Source: an uncultured Lachnospiraceae bacterium
GTDB taxonomy: Bacteria; Bacillota; Clostridia; Lachnospirales; Lachnospiraceae
Direction of reading: 5' to 3'
Assembly: GCA_900319245.1 (NCBI GenBank)
Contig: ONNQ01000013.1
Span: 17,726 to 81,725 of the forward strand
DNA: 64,000 nt
The notes under the pieces were generated by a model that had not been told where the DNA came from, searched no databases, and was given only the letters and a program-made list of their open reading frames with translations. The position numbers were made by a program, and so were the translations under genes. Every line of letters begins with the position of its first letter. The first letter of the stretch is position 1. Positions 18,349-27,239 of the stretch are shown here, piece by piece.

Positions 18349-19179
18349 TCACCACTTATACTCTTTGACGGTTTGGATCGCGGCACGGAGCAGCCTTTTG
18401 AAGACAGGCTCTGCCTGCAGGCCTGCGACCTTGACTTCCTCGTGGCTGAGGGGGGTGGCGCTGATGCCTGCCGCCATGTTGGTGATCAGCGAGATACAGC
18501 TGATCTTCATCCCTGCGTGTTTGGCCGCAATCGCTTCCATGACTGTGCTCATGCCGACCATGTCCGCACCGATCACCTTGAGGACCTGAATTTCCGCAGG
18601 GGACTCATAGGAGGGACCGGACAGCTGGCAGTAGACGCCCGTCTCCAGCGGGATGTCCTCATACTCCGCGGCACGCTGGATCAGGCTCCGCAGATGAGGA
18701 TCATATACGTCTGTCATATCCGGGAAGCGCGTGCCGATGCGCTGGTCGTTGGGGCCTTGCAGCGGATTGGGTACAAACAGGGAAATGTGGTCCCTGACAA
18801 GCACCAGGGTGCCGGGCACATAGTCGGAGTGAATGCCGCCCGCAGCGTTGGTGATAAAAAGAAACTCTGCGCCGAGCGCTCTCATCACACGGATCGGAAG
18901 GACGACTTCCTGCGGCGTATAGCCCTCATAGTAATGCACGCGGCCGTCCATACAGACGACGGGAATATCATCGATATAGCCCATGATAAATCGGCCGTTG
19001 TGGCCGGATACCGTCGAAACCGGAAATCCGGGAATATTTTTGTAAGGGATCGTACATACGACGTGATCAATCTCCTGCGTGAACGCACCGAGACCAGATC
19101 CAAGTATCAGAGCGGCCCTGGGAGTAAAATCCGTGATGGAACGTATGTAGTCTACACACTCTTTTACTATTTTGTTCAT
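18349..19179 (-). CDS. punA: Purine nucleoside phosphorylase (trimeric type)
   Basis: The enzyme cleaves inosine and guanosine with phosphate, releasing the base for salvage. The 276-aa protein belongs to the trimeric family: GSGLG phosphate loop at 27-31, SGHNGRF, GRVHYYEG, TNAAGG, and the base-binding GPSYESPAE and GMSTVMEA stretches with SLITNMAAG near the C-terminus. AGGGGA precedes ATG 19179. It lies between the beta-helix gene (15 bp) and the MutS-like gene (9 bp). The symbol follows Bacillus usage; deoD-type hexameric enzymes differ clearly. Confidence 0.94.
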   Translation of the reverse strand: MNKIVKECVDYIRSITDFTPRAALILGSGLGAFTQEIDHVVCTIPYKNIPGFPVSTVSGHNGRFIMGYIDDIPVVCMDGRVHYYEGYTPQEVVLPIRVMRALGAEFLFITNAAGGIHSDYVPGTLVLVRDHISLFVPNPLQGPNDQRIGTRFPDMTDVYDPHLRSLIQRAAEYEDIPLETGVYCQLSGPSYESPAEIQVLKVIGADMVGMSTVMEAIAAKHAGMKISCISLITNMAAGISATPLSHEEVKVAGLQAEPVFKRLLRAAIQTVKEYKW

Positions 19180-19194
19180 ATTCTGTCCCCTCGT

Positions 19195-19872
19195 TTAGTC
19201 CATAACCTTAGCCACAATATGATCCTTGTCTTTGTAAATATGGCAGGCGGGCACACAGCCTCTGACCATGGAGAGCGGATACATATTGGTGTGCCTGCCG
19301 ACGACAGTGCCGGGATTGAGGACGCTATTGCATCCAATATCCGCCCAGTCGCCCAGGATCGCACCGACCTTTTTGCGCCCCGTCTCCATACGTTCGGTAC
19401 CGCAGTGGATCACGACGTTTTTCTTGTCCGCCTTGACGTTGGAAGTAATGGAACCGGCGCCCATATGTGCATGGAAGCCGAGCACACTGTCGCCCACATA
19501 GTTGTAATGGGGGACTTCCACTTTGTTGAAAAGGACCACATTCTTGAGTTCCGTGGAATTTCCAACGGTGGCGCCTTTGCCGACGATCGCGCTGCCGCGG
19601 ATAAAGGCACACTGCCGTATTTCCGCGTTCTCATCAATGACGCAGGGGCCGCCGATATAGGCGCTGTCAAATACCTTGGCACTCTTCGCTACCCAGATAT
19701 TGTCGCCCCGCTTTTCAAAGCGGTCAGCGGGAAGCTTGTTTCCAAGCGCGATGATAAAGTCCTCGATGTCCCCGAGCACTTCCCAGGGGTAAGTCTTGCC
19801 GTCAAACAGATCGGCGGCAATCGTCTCGGACAGGTCTAGAAGGTTTTGGGTCGTAAAATCACTCAGATGCAT
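19195..19872 (-). CDS. Left-handed beta-helix transferase-like protein (GlmU C-terminal type)
   Basis: The 225-aa protein has an N-terminal helical part (about 1-75) and then hexapeptide-type repeats (SAKVFDSAYIGGPCVIDENAEIRQ region onward, 75-200) that build a left-handed beta-helix, ending in LGDWADIGCNSVLNPGTVVG. Such proteins are often called UDP-N-acetylglucosamine pyrophosphorylase, but there is no nucleotidyltransferase domain, so an acyltransferase or nucleotide-sugar-related function is only a guess. I start it at ATG 19872, which overlaps the topB stop by 14 bp. The longer frame upstream is antisense-like within topB. Confidence 0.85.
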   Translation of the reverse strand: MHLSDFTTQNLLDLSETIAADLFDGKTYPWEVLGDIEDFIIALGNKLPADRFEKRGDNIWVAKSAKVFDSAYIGGPCVIDENAEIRQCAFIRGSAIVGKGATVGNSTELKNVVLFNKVEVPHYNYVGDSVLGFHAHMGAGSITSNVKADKKNVVIHCGTERMETGRKKVGAILGDWADIGCNSVLNPGTVVGRHTNMYPLSMVRGCVPACHIYKDKDHIVAKVMD

Positions 19873-21940
19873 TGGCTTTTCCTTTCTTAGCGGATTTCCT
19901 GCGGGGATAAGAAGTCTGCCCGGCGGGCTTTTTGTAAAACTGGCTGTCCCGCATATACATAGCCTGGAGCGCGCTGCCCCAATTGCTGTTCTTGACATTG
20001 TTGGTATTGCGCGCGACAAATCCGTTGAGTTTCTCCAGATATTCCTGCTCGGTGACAGTGCCTTCTGACACGCGCGTAAGTCCAAGCTCCCAGCTGGCTG
20101 TCAATTTGGGGTTTAACAGTGAACGGATCGAACAGTCCACCGTGTCATAGATCATCTCACCCATGAGCGTCGGGGTGATGATCTGGGTCTTTTTGTTGAG
20201 AGCCAGATACTTGTTGCTAAAGAGTTTCTTTAAGATCTCCGCTCTGGTCGCGCTGGTTCCAATCCCGCTGCCGCGGATCTGTTCACGGAGTTCCTCTTCT
20301 TCGATCAGCTGGCCGGCGTTTTCCATAGCCAGGATCATACTTCCTGAATTATAGCGCTTGGGCGGCTTGGTCTCTCCCTCCTTGATCGAAAGATCCAGGC
20401 AGGTCATTTTCACACCCTTTTTCAAAGTATTGACAAAGGACGGCAGTTTGTCCTGGTCCGTCTCCTCTTCGTCTTCCCGTTTCGTTTCATCGGTCCCCTT
20501 TTTCTTAAAGGAGTATTCCATCACTTGCATATAGCCGGGATCGACACAGCTTCGAAATGACGCCGAGAACATCTCTGTGCCCAGGCGGATTTCCAGTGCT
20601 ATTCTATCAAAGATCGCCGGCGGATAAAAGATGGCCAGAAATCTTCGTGTGATCAACTCATAGACCTTGGCGGTCGTATCCGATAGAGAAGAAAGCGCGT
20701 TCAGGCCCTGCCCTGTGGGGATGATCGCATAGTGATCCGTGATCGCTTTATCATCCGTATAGCGGGTCTTTCCAATGCTCTTGTAGGAGCCTCTTTCGAG
20801 TATATTCTGCAGGTAAGGGCGGTACATGGGAAGCGTCGAGAGGCCCTTGAGGTTCTTGCCGATTTCCTTCGCGACCGCGGAGGAAAGGACGCGCGCGTCC
20901 GTGCGGGGGTAGGTGGTGAGCTTTTTCTCATAGAGTTCCTGCGCCGCCTGCAGCGTCTGGTCGGGACTGATCTTAAAGAGCCTGGAACAGTCGTTTTGCA
21001 GCTCCGCCAGGTTATAGAGAAGCGGCGGATTTTTCTTTTCCTTGCGGCGGCTGATCGAGTTTACACTGCAGTCTCCTGCATCGGCGGCCGCTTTCAGATA
21101 CTCGATCAGGGCTTCCGCGTCTTTTCGCTCCTTAAAGCCGTTTTCCTTGTACAGGGCAGGCGTGCCCCAATAGCGGCTGCCTTCGACGGCATGCCACTCC
21201 GCTGTTACGAACTCGCTTCCGTCCGCCTCCCGGGGGCAAAACTTGCCGATTACCTTGTAAAAAGGAGTCTTGACAAAGTCCCGGATCTCCCGCTCTCTGC
21301 GCACGACCATGCCAAGGACGCAGGTCATGACACGGCCGACAGCGATGACGGAGTAGCGCGTGCCCATCACCTTGCTGATTCCGTCTCCGTACTTGAGCGT
21401 CAGCGCGCGGGAGAAATTGATACCCATGAGGTAATCCTCCTTGGCGCGGAGATAGGCGGCGGCACCGAGCGGATCGTATTCGACGTCATCCTTTGCCTCG
21501 CGGATCCCGCGCAGGATCTCCTCTTTGGTCTGGGAGTCGATCCACACACGGAGCTGTTTTTTGCCCCGCACGCCGGCCTGCTGCGCGACCAGACGGTAGA
21601 TATACTCGCCTTCGCGCCCGGAGTCGGTACAGATGTAGATGGTATCCACGTCCTGATCCGTCAGGATCCTCTTGACGATCCCAAACTGCTTTTTGACGCC
21701 GTCAATCACCTGGTACTTGTAGGTATCCGGTATAAAGGGAATGGTCGCGAGCGACCACTTTTTGTATTTGGGGTCATAGGCGTCAGGATAACACATTGTG
21801 ACCAGATGCCCAACGCACCAGGTCACAATCGTATCTCCCGCATCCATATACCCATCTCTCGATGTAAAATCAAGCCCCAGTGCGGACGCGAATTCACGCG
21901 CCACACTGGGCTTTTCTGCAATAAATACTCTCTTGCTCAT
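19859..21940 (-). CDS. topB: DNA topoisomerase III
   Basis: This type IA topoisomerase decatenates single-stranded and hemicatenated DNA. The 693-aa protein has the Toprim domain with E9 and D106-x-GREGE, the RVMTCVLG region near 203 and the nucleophilic tyrosine Y344 in TTYPRTDAR, followed by GIGTSATRAE. The C-terminus ends in a basic tail with a short YPRRKSAKKGK stretch and no zinc ribbons, as in Firmicutes TopB. The gene follows asd by 19 bp, and the next gene overlaps its end. Confidence 0.96.
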   Translation of the reverse strand: MSKRVFIAEKPSVAREFASALGLDFTSRDGYMDAGDTIVTWCVGHLVTMCYPDAYDPKYKKWSLATIPFIPDTYKYQVIDGVKKQFGIVKRILTDQDVDTIYICTDSGREGEYIYRLVAQQAGVRGKKQLRVWIDSQTKEEILRGIREAKDDVEYDPLGAAAYLRAKEDYLMGINFSRALTLKYGDGISKVMGTRYSVIAVGRVMTCVLGMVVRREREIRDFVKTPFYKVIGKFCPREADGSEFVTAEWHAVEGSRYWGTPALYKENGFKERKDAEALIEYLKAAADAGDCSVNSISRRKEKKNPPLLYNLAELQNDCSRLFKISPDQTLQAAQELYEKKLTTYPRTDARVLSSAVAKEIGKNLKGLSTLPMYRPYLQNILERGSYKSIGKTRYTDDKAITDHYAIIPTGQGLNALSSLSDTTAKVYELITRRFLAIFYPPAIFDRIALEIRLGTEMFSASFRSCVDPGYMQVMEYSFKKKGTDETKREDEEETDQDKLPSFVNTLKKGVKMTCLDLSIKEGETKPPKRYNSGSMILAMENAGQLIEEEELREQIRGSGIGTSATRAEILKKLFSNKYLALNKKTQIITPTLMGEMIYDTVDCSIRSLLNPKLTASWELGLTRVSEGTVTEQEYLEKLNGFVARNTNNVKNSNWGSALQAMYMRDSQFYKKPAGQTSYPRRKSAKKGKANASE

Positions 21941-21959
21941 TCACACTCTCTTGTGTCAA

Positions 21960-23045
21960 TTACTTGTTTGTGATATATCCCTGTGCTGTGAGCAGTTCCG
22001 CGCAGAGAACGCCGCCGCCTGCGGCGCCGCGGATCGTGTTGTGGGACAGTCCGACAAACTTCCAGTCGAACAGGGTGTCTTCTCTGAGTCGGCCGATGGA
22101 TACGCCCATGCCGTTCTCGAAGTTCACATCCATGGAGACCTGAGGGCGGTTGTCCTCCTCCAGGTACTGGATGAAGTGCTTGGGAGCGCTGGGAAGATTC
22201 TCTTTCTGCGGGAAGCCGCTGAAATCTCTGAGCGCCTGTACCAGCTCTTCCTTGGTGGGATCCTTGCGGAAATTGACAAATACGGTCGCCGTATGGCCGT
22301 TCAGAACGGGAACACGGATGCACTGGCTTGTAATCGTAATGCTGTCTGCAGGGACGATCACACCGTTTTCAATGTGACCGAAGATGCGAAGAGGCTCTTT
22401 CTCGCTCTTCTCCTCTTCTCCGCCGATATAGGGGATGATATTGCCAACCATCTCGGGCCAGTCCTTGAAGGTCTTGCCGGCGCCGGAGATTGCCTGATAG
22501 GTGGAAACGACCGCCTGATAGGGCTCGAACTCTTTCCATGCGGCAAAGGCGGGCGTGTAGCTCTGGATCGAGCAGTTGGGTTTTACAGCGATGAAGCCGC
22601 GGGTCGTGCCCAGTCTCTTCTTCTGGAATTCGATCACGGCGCTGTGTTCGGGGTTGATCTCCGGGATGATCATGGGGACATCCGGCGTCCAGCGGTGCGC
22701 GCTGTTGTTGGAGACGACAGGCGTCTCTGTCTTTGCGTATTCTTCCTCGATAGCGCGGATCTCGTCCTTGGACATATCAACGGCGCTGAAGCAGAAATCC
22801 ACTTCTGCAGCGACGTTTGCGACGTCCTGGACATTCTTGACGATGATCCCCTTCACTTTTTCCGGGATCGGCGTGTCCATCTTCCAGCGGCCGGCAACGC
22901 ATTCCTCATAGGTCTTGCCTGCGCTGCGGGGACTTGCCGCGATCGTTGTCACTTCGAACCAGGGGTGGTTTTCAAGGAGCGAGATAAATCTCTGTCCCAC
23001 CATACCTGTTCCGCCAAGGATACCGACTCTTAGTTTCTTAGTCAT
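21960..23045 (-). CDS. asd: Aspartate-semialdehyde dehydrogenase (archaeal/fungal type)
   Basis: Asd reduces aspartyl phosphate to aspartate semialdehyde, the branch point to lysine, threonine and methionine. From ATG 23045 it is 361 aa; GGAGG lies 8 nt upstream, whereas the ATG two codons earlier is only 2 nt from it. The NADP-binding GILGGTGMVGQ is at the N-terminus and the catalytic cysteine is about C158 in KPNCSIQ. The QAISGAGKTF stretch and long length place it in the archaeal/fungal class rather than the usual Gram-negative type. Aspartate kinase and homoserine dehydrogenase lie 40 kb away, so the pathway is not clustered. Confidence 0.95.
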   Translation of the reverse strand: MTKKLRVGILGGTGMVGQRFISLLENHPWFEVTTIAASPRSAGKTYEECVAGRWKMDTPIPEKVKGIIVKNVQDVANVAAEVDFCFSAVDMSKDEIRAIEEEYAKTETPVVSNNSAHRWTPDVPMIIPEINPEHSAVIEFQKKRLGTTRGFIAVKPNCSIQSYTPAFAAWKEFEPYQAVVSTYQAISGAGKTFKDWPEMVGNIIPYIGGEEEKSEKEPLRIFGHIENGVIVPADSITITSQCIRVPVLNGHTATVFVNFRKDPTKEELVQALRDFSGFPQKENLPSAPKHFIQYLEEDNRPQVSMDVNFENGMGVSIGRLREDTLFDWKFVGLSHNTIRGAAGGGVLCAELLTAQGYITNK

Positions 23046-23085
23046 GATCATTTCCTCCGTTTATTCTATGTCAAATTATTATATG

Positions 23086-24495
23086 TCAAACGTTTTCATC
23101 GTCTGCGATTTGGCTGTTCCAGTCGCTGAGCCACTGCTTCTCTTGCGCAATGACCTTCTTCATCATGCCGGATCCGGGCGCGCCGAGTGTCAGACGCTTC
23201 TCCACACAGGTCTTTAAGGAGATCGCTTCGTACAGATCCTCGTCAAAAGCCGGACTGAACTCTTTGAGTTCTTCCACACTCAGCTCGTCGATACTCTTAT
23301 TCTCATCGATGCAGTGAAGGACCAGTCTTCCGATGATCCCATGCGCGTCCCTGAAGGGAACGCCCTTTACAACGAGATAATCGGCGGCGTCCGTCGCGTT
23401 TGTAAAGCCCTTGACCGCGCTGAGGCGCATCACGTCCTTGCGGAATGTGATCGTGGACAGCATGCCGGAGAAGAGAGAAATGCAGGCCTCCGCCGTGTCG
23501 ATCGCATCGAAGGCAGGCTCCTTGTCCTCCTGCATATCCTTGTTGTAGGCGAGGGGAAGGCCCTTCATTGTCGTAAGAAGCGACATCAGATCGCCGTACA
23601 CTCTGCCGGTCTTGCCGCGCACAAGTTCACAGATATCCGGATTCTTCTTCTGCGGCATAATGCTGCTGCCGGTGGAGAAGGCGTCGTCCATCTCCACAAA
23701 CCGGTATTCGTTGGAATTCCAGGTGATGAGCTCCTCGCTGAACCGGCTCAGGTGCATCATGATCAGGGAGAGATCTGCCATCAGTTCGATCAGGTAATCC
23801 CTGTCCGATACGGAATCCATGCTGTTGAGGGTAGGACCTGCAAATCCCAGCAGGGAGGCCGTCATGTCTCTGTCCAGTGGATAGGTCGTCCCGGCCAGCG
23901 CGCCGGATCCCAGGGGACAATAATTCATTCTGACAAGACAGTCGTCCAGTCTTGTGGCGTCCCTCTTAAACATTTCAAAATAGGCACCGAGGTGATGGGC
24001 CAGCGACGTGGGCTGCGCTTTCTGCAGATGCGTAAAACCGGGCATATAGGTGTCCGTGTTGTCCTCCATCAAAGTAAGAATCGTCGAAAGTAGTCCGGAC
24101 AGATCTTTTCGGATCTCGATGGTCTTGCGCCTTGTATAGAGCTTCATATCGAGTGCGACCTGGTCGTTGCGGCTCCGGCCGGTGTGAAGCTTCTTGCCGG
24201 CGTCGCCGATCCTGTCGATCAGATTGGCTTCCACGAAGCTGTGGATGTCCTCGTACTCGTTTGTGATCACGAGAGATCCGTTCTCTACGTCCGCAAGGAT
24301 TCCTTTGAGCCCCTCGATGATCCGGGCGCTCTCATCGGCGCTGATTATGCCCAGTGCGCCGAGCATATGCGCATGCGCGATGCTGCCCCTAATATCCTCT
24401 CTGTACAGGCGCTTGTCAAATCCGATGGAATCGTTAAAGGCCTTGACGGCTTCATCGGTTTGTTTGGTAAAGCGGCCGCCCCAAAGCTGTGCCAT
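23086..24495 (-). CDS. argH: Argininosuccinate lyase
   Basis: ArgH splits argininosuccinate to arginine and fumarate. I start at ATG 24495 (469 aa, MAQLWGGRF), with GGAGGTG about 7 nt upstream; a longer frame begins at an upstream start without support. The fumarase/lyase signature GSSIMPQKKNP is at 276-286, and HTGRSRNDQV near 104-113 and the THLQ stretch near 155 complete the active site. No argG is nearby. It is the first gene after the tRNA-Thr terminator and probably heads the run argH-asd-topB. Confidence 0.97.
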   Translation of the reverse strand: MAQLWGGRFTKQTDEAVKAFNDSIGFDKRLYREDIRGSIAHAHMLGALGIISADESARIIEGLKGILADVENGSLVITNEYEDIHSFVEANLIDRIGDAGKKLHTGRSRNDQVALDMKLYTRRKTIEIRKDLSGLLSTILTLMEDNTDTYMPGFTHLQKAQPTSLAHHLGAYFEMFKRDATRLDDCLVRMNYCPLGSGALAGTTYPLDRDMTASLLGFAGPTLNSMDSVSDRDYLIELMADLSLIMMHLSRFSEELITWNSNEYRFVEMDDAFSTGSSIMPQKKNPDICELVRGKTGRVYGDLMSLLTTMKGLPLAYNKDMQEDKEPAFDAIDTAEACISLFSGMLSTITFRKDVMRLSAVKGFTNATDAADYLVVKGVPFRDAHGIIGRLVLHCIDENKSIDELSVEELKEFSPAFDEDLYEAISLKTCVEKRLTLGAPGSGMMKKVIAQEKQWLSDWNSQIADDENV

Positions 24496-24581
24496 GTAAA
24501 ACACCTCCGTGTTCATAATCTGCCGGTTCGTCTGCGCTTCGCCTATGGCGGGAAGGCGCTTCAACCGGTATGTCACTACTG

Positions 24582-24621
24582 CAAACAAAAAGCGCGGAAA
24601 ACCATTTGGTCCCCCGCGCTT
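24582..24621 (-). terminator. Intrinsic terminator after tRNA-Thr
   Basis: An 8-bp stem (24590-24597 with 24614-24621, AAGCGCGG/CCGCGCTT) is followed on the minus strand by a TTTTTGTTTG tail. It lies just past the tRNA 3' end and separates it from argH. Confidence 0.8.
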
Positions 24622-24629
24622 CCAGGAAA

Positions 24630-24702
24630 AGCTGGAAAAGGGACTCGAACCCTCGACCTACTGATTACGAATCAGTTGCGCTACCGACTGCGCTATTCCA
24701 GC
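24630..24702 (-). tRNA. tRNA-Thr (anticodon CGU)
   Basis: Read on the minus strand, the sequence folds into a standard 73-nt cloverleaf. There is a perfect 7-bp acceptor stem (GCTGGAA/TTCCAGC), a D arm with GCGC pairs, an anticodon arm ACTGA-TTCGTAA-TCAGT with CGT at positions 34-36, a 5-nt variable loop and a T arm with TTCGAGT. The discriminator base is U and CCA is not encoded. The anticodon reads ACG threonine codons. It has its own promoter and terminator. Confidence 0.97.
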
Positions 24703-24749
24703 ATGTGCCGTCTCTGTGATTGATAGACGGCTTATTAAGCGTCTTATGT

Positions 24750-24778
24750 ATTATATAGACTTTGTCCGGGGATTGCAA
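24750..24778 (-). promoter_or_regulatory. Sigma-A promoter of tRNA-Thr
   Basis: The minus strand reads TTGCAA, 17 bp, TATAAT, about 48 bp before the tRNA. Between promoter and tRNA an imperfect inverted repeat (about 24725-24744) could form a 5' leader hairpin before RNase P processing. The rest of the 24703-24814 interval shows nothing else. Confidence 0.8.
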
Positions 24779-24814
24779 GCAGTTTTTCCGATTTAGAAGA
24801 GCAATGGAATTCCC

Positions 24815-26056
24815 TTAGAGTCTGTGAATAAATAGGCCGCTCAGAAGTTTGGGTTCAAACCATGTGGACTTGGGAGGCATCAGCTCTCCCGCGTCTGCTA
24901 CAGCAAAGAGTTCGTCCAGTGAAGTCGGATACATGGAAAAGGCTGCCGCCATGCTGCCGTCGTCCACGCGCCTTTCCAGCTCGGACAGGCCCCGGATGCC
25001 GCCGATAAAATCGATTCTCGGATCCTCCTTGGGGTCTGTGATCGCAAGGATCGGCGTCAATACTCTGTCCTGCAGAATAGAGACGTCCAGCGCGGCGACC
25101 GGATCGCTTCCGTCCGGCGCTTCTAAAAGCGTCAGTCGATACCAGCTGCCGTCACACAGGTATAATCCGAATTCTCCCTTTCGCGTGGGACGCACAGGCT
25201 CTTTCCCGCATGCACGGATGTCAAAAATCTGCGCCAGCGCGTCCAAAAACGCCTTCGGAGTCCGTCCATGGAGATCCTTGACAACCCGGTTGTAATCCAT
25301 GACCATCAGCTGGTCCTGCGGAAACAGGACGCTGAGAAAGAAGTTGAAATCCTCTTCTCCTGTGTATCCGGGATTCTCTTCTCTTCGCTTCAGGCCGACC
25401 TTGACAGCGGAGGCACACCGATGATGCCCGTCCGCAATATAGATCCTGTCCATTTTATGAAACGCGCCGCGGATAGTCTCAAGATCTGCCGGATCGCTGA
25501 TGACCCAGACGCGGTTGCGGATGTCCCCATCGGAAAGAAAGTCGCACACAGGGCGCTCCTTACGGCAGCGGGCCATCAGCGCGTCCAGTACCGCGTCATT
25601 TCGGTAGCAGAGAAAGATGGGACCGGTCTGCGCGTTACAGGTATCCACATGGCGGATCCTGTCCATTTCCTTGGCAACGCGGGTGTTCTCATGCTTCTTG
25701 ATCACACCGTTTAGATAATCATCGATCGAGGCGCAGGCGACAATGCCGGTTTGGGAGCGGCCGTTCATGGTCTGTTCATAGAGGTAATAGCAAGGCGTGG
25801 GATCTTGTACAAAGCGGCCCTCTTTGATCGCTTCTGCCAGCATATCCCTGGCCTTTAGGTAGACCCGGTCGTCATAGGTGCTCACATCATCGGGAAACTG
25901 TGTCTCAGCCCTGTCGATTGCAAGAAAAGAAAGCGGGTTGGATTTTACAACCCGCTTTGCTTCTTCTCTGTTATACACATCGTATGGCAATGCCGCGATC
26001 TTGTCCTCCAGCCCCTTGGCGGGACGAAAAGCCGCAAATGCCCTGATTTCTGCCAT
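24815..26056 (-). CDS. DUF1015 family protein
   Basis: The 413-aa protein matches the DUF1015 family. It starts MAEIRAFAAFRPAKGLEDKIAALPYDV-like and carries IADGHHRCASA near residue 210 and FQ/FF-rich central strands. The family commonly sits beside serA/serC in Clostridia, as here (15 bp after serA), which suggests a link to serine metabolism. Some distant relatives are discussed as SerK-type serine kinases using ADP, but I cannot assign that activity from sequence alone. AAGGAG lies about 9 nt before ATG 26056. No membrane segment is visible. Confidence 0.88.
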   Translation of the reverse strand: MAEIRAFAAFRPAKGLEDKIAALPYDVYNREEAKRVVKSNPLSFLAIDRAETQFPDDVSTYDDRVYLKARDMLAEAIKEGRFVQDPTPCYYLYEQTMNGRSQTGIVACASIDDYLNGVIKKHENTRVAKEMDRIRHVDTCNAQTGPIFLCYRNDAVLDALMARCRKERPVCDFLSDGDIRNRVWVISDPADLETIRGAFHKMDRIYIADGHHRCASAVKVGLKRREENPGYTGEEDFNFFLSVLFPQDQLMVMDYNRVVKDLHGRTPKAFLDALAQIFDIRACGKEPVRPTRKGEFGLYLCDGSWYRLTLLEAPDGSDPVAALDVSILQDRVLTPILAITDPKEDPRIDFIGGIRGLSELERRVDDGSMAAAFSMYPTSLDELFAVADAGELMPPKSTWFEPKLLSGLFIHRL

Positions 26057-26071
26057 AGAGAAAACTCCTTG

Positions 26072-27238
26072 TTATTTGATGATCCTGACTCTGTAGACGC
26101 CGTTGACCTGTGCAAGCTGTTCAACCAGCTTCTTGTCTGCCGGACTGTCAAAGTCGATCAGCGTATAGGCTACTTCCTTGCGGGACTTATTGGCCATCCC
26201 CGCGATGTTGACGTCGGAGGCGCCCAGAATCTGCGTGAACTGTGTGATCATGCTGGGCTGGTTCTTGTGGAAGATACCGACGCGGCCGCCTGCGGTGCAG
26301 ACGCCCATATCGCAGCTGGGATAGTTTACGCTGTTCTTGATGTTGCCGTTCTCCAGATAGTCCTTCAGCTCATCGACAGCCATCTTGGCGCAGTTGATCT
26401 CGGATTCCTCTGTGGAAGCGCCGAGGTGCGGCGTTGTGATGCAGCCCTTCTTGCCGCTTACCGTCGAATTGGGGAAGTCGGATACGTATCTGCGCACTTT
26501 TCCGGCTTCGATCGCAGCGACAACAGCTTCTTCATCGACCAGCTGGTCTCTCGCCATGTTGATCAGGATGACGCCCTTTTTCATCATGGAAACGGCCTTC
26601 TTGTCGATCATATGTATTGTGGAGTCCAGAAGCGGCACATGGATCGTAATGAAATCGCAGTTCTTGTAAATGTCGTCGACATTGAGAACGTGGGTGATCT
26701 TGCGGCTGAGGTGCCATGCGGAGTCTACGGAGACATACGGATCATATCCGTACACATCCATGCCGAGATTGACAGCCGCATTGGCGACGATGACGCCGAT
26801 GGCGCCAAGGCCGATGATACCGAGCTTCTTGCCCTGCAGCTCTGTGCCTGCGAACTTCTTCTTCTCTTTCTCCGCTACTTTGGCAATGTTCTCATCGCTG
26901 CAGTTATCGCGCACCCAGTCGACGCCGCCTACGATATCTCTCGCGGCAAGCAGCATGCCGGCAAAAACGAGCTCTTTGACGCCGTTCGCGTTGGCACCGG
27001 GCGTGTTAAATACAACGATACCTTTCTCAGCACACTTCATCAGCGGAATATTGTTGACACCTGCGCCGGCTCTGGCGATCGCATAGAGAGAGTCGGAAAA
27101 CTCCATGTCATGCAGGGAAGCGCTTCTGACCAGAAGGCCGTTCGCCTCCGCGGGATCGCTGACCTGCTCATATTTGTTGGTGAAATTCTTAAGTCCGATG
27201 GGAGAAATGCTGTTCAGGCATGCAAATTTGTAAGTCAT
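26072..27238 (-). CDS. serA: D-3-phosphoglycerate dehydrogenase
   Basis: SerA oxidises 3-phosphoglycerate to phosphohydroxypyruvate, the first step to serine. From ATG 27238 the protein is 388 aa. The NAD-binding GLGAIG is at 143-148, the D-2-hydroxyacid signature follows near 215-240 (FITIHVPLLDST), and the catalytic His is in TPHLGASTEE. A C-terminal ACT domain (about 312-388) suggests amino-acid (serine) feedback. Its start is 1 bp after the serC stop, so the two are translationally linked. Confidence 0.96.
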   Translation of the reverse strand: MTYKFACLNSISPIGLKNFTNKYEQVSDPAEANGLLVRSASLHDMEFSDSLYAIARAGAGVNNIPLMKCAEKGIVVFNTPGANANGVKELVFAGMLLAARDIVGGVDWVRDNCSDENIAKVAEKEKKKFAGTELQGKKLGIIGLGAIGVIVANAAVNLGMDVYGYDPYVSVDSAWHLSRKITHVLNVDDIYKNCDFITIHVPLLDSTIHMIDKKAVSMMKKGVILINMARDQLVDEEAVVAAIEAGKVRRYVSDFPNSTVSGKKGCITTPHLGASTEESEINCAKMAVDELKDYLENGNIKNSVNYPSCDMGVCTAGGRVGIFHKNQPSMITQFTQILGASDVNIAGMANKSRKEVAYTLIDFDSPADKKLVEQLAQVNGVYRVRIIK

Positions 27239-27239
27239 A

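Noticed and set aside
18373-19839. Plus-strand open frame of 488 codons across the purine nucleoside phosphorylase and beta-helix genes
   Set aside because: It runs across two recognised minus-strand genes and their gap and shows no family features; a shadow frame.
24184-24723. Plus-strand frame containing GTRTLDLLI-like peptide
   Set aside because: It reads through the antisense of argH and of the tRNA-Thr gene; this peptide is a familiar artefact of translating tRNA genes backwards.
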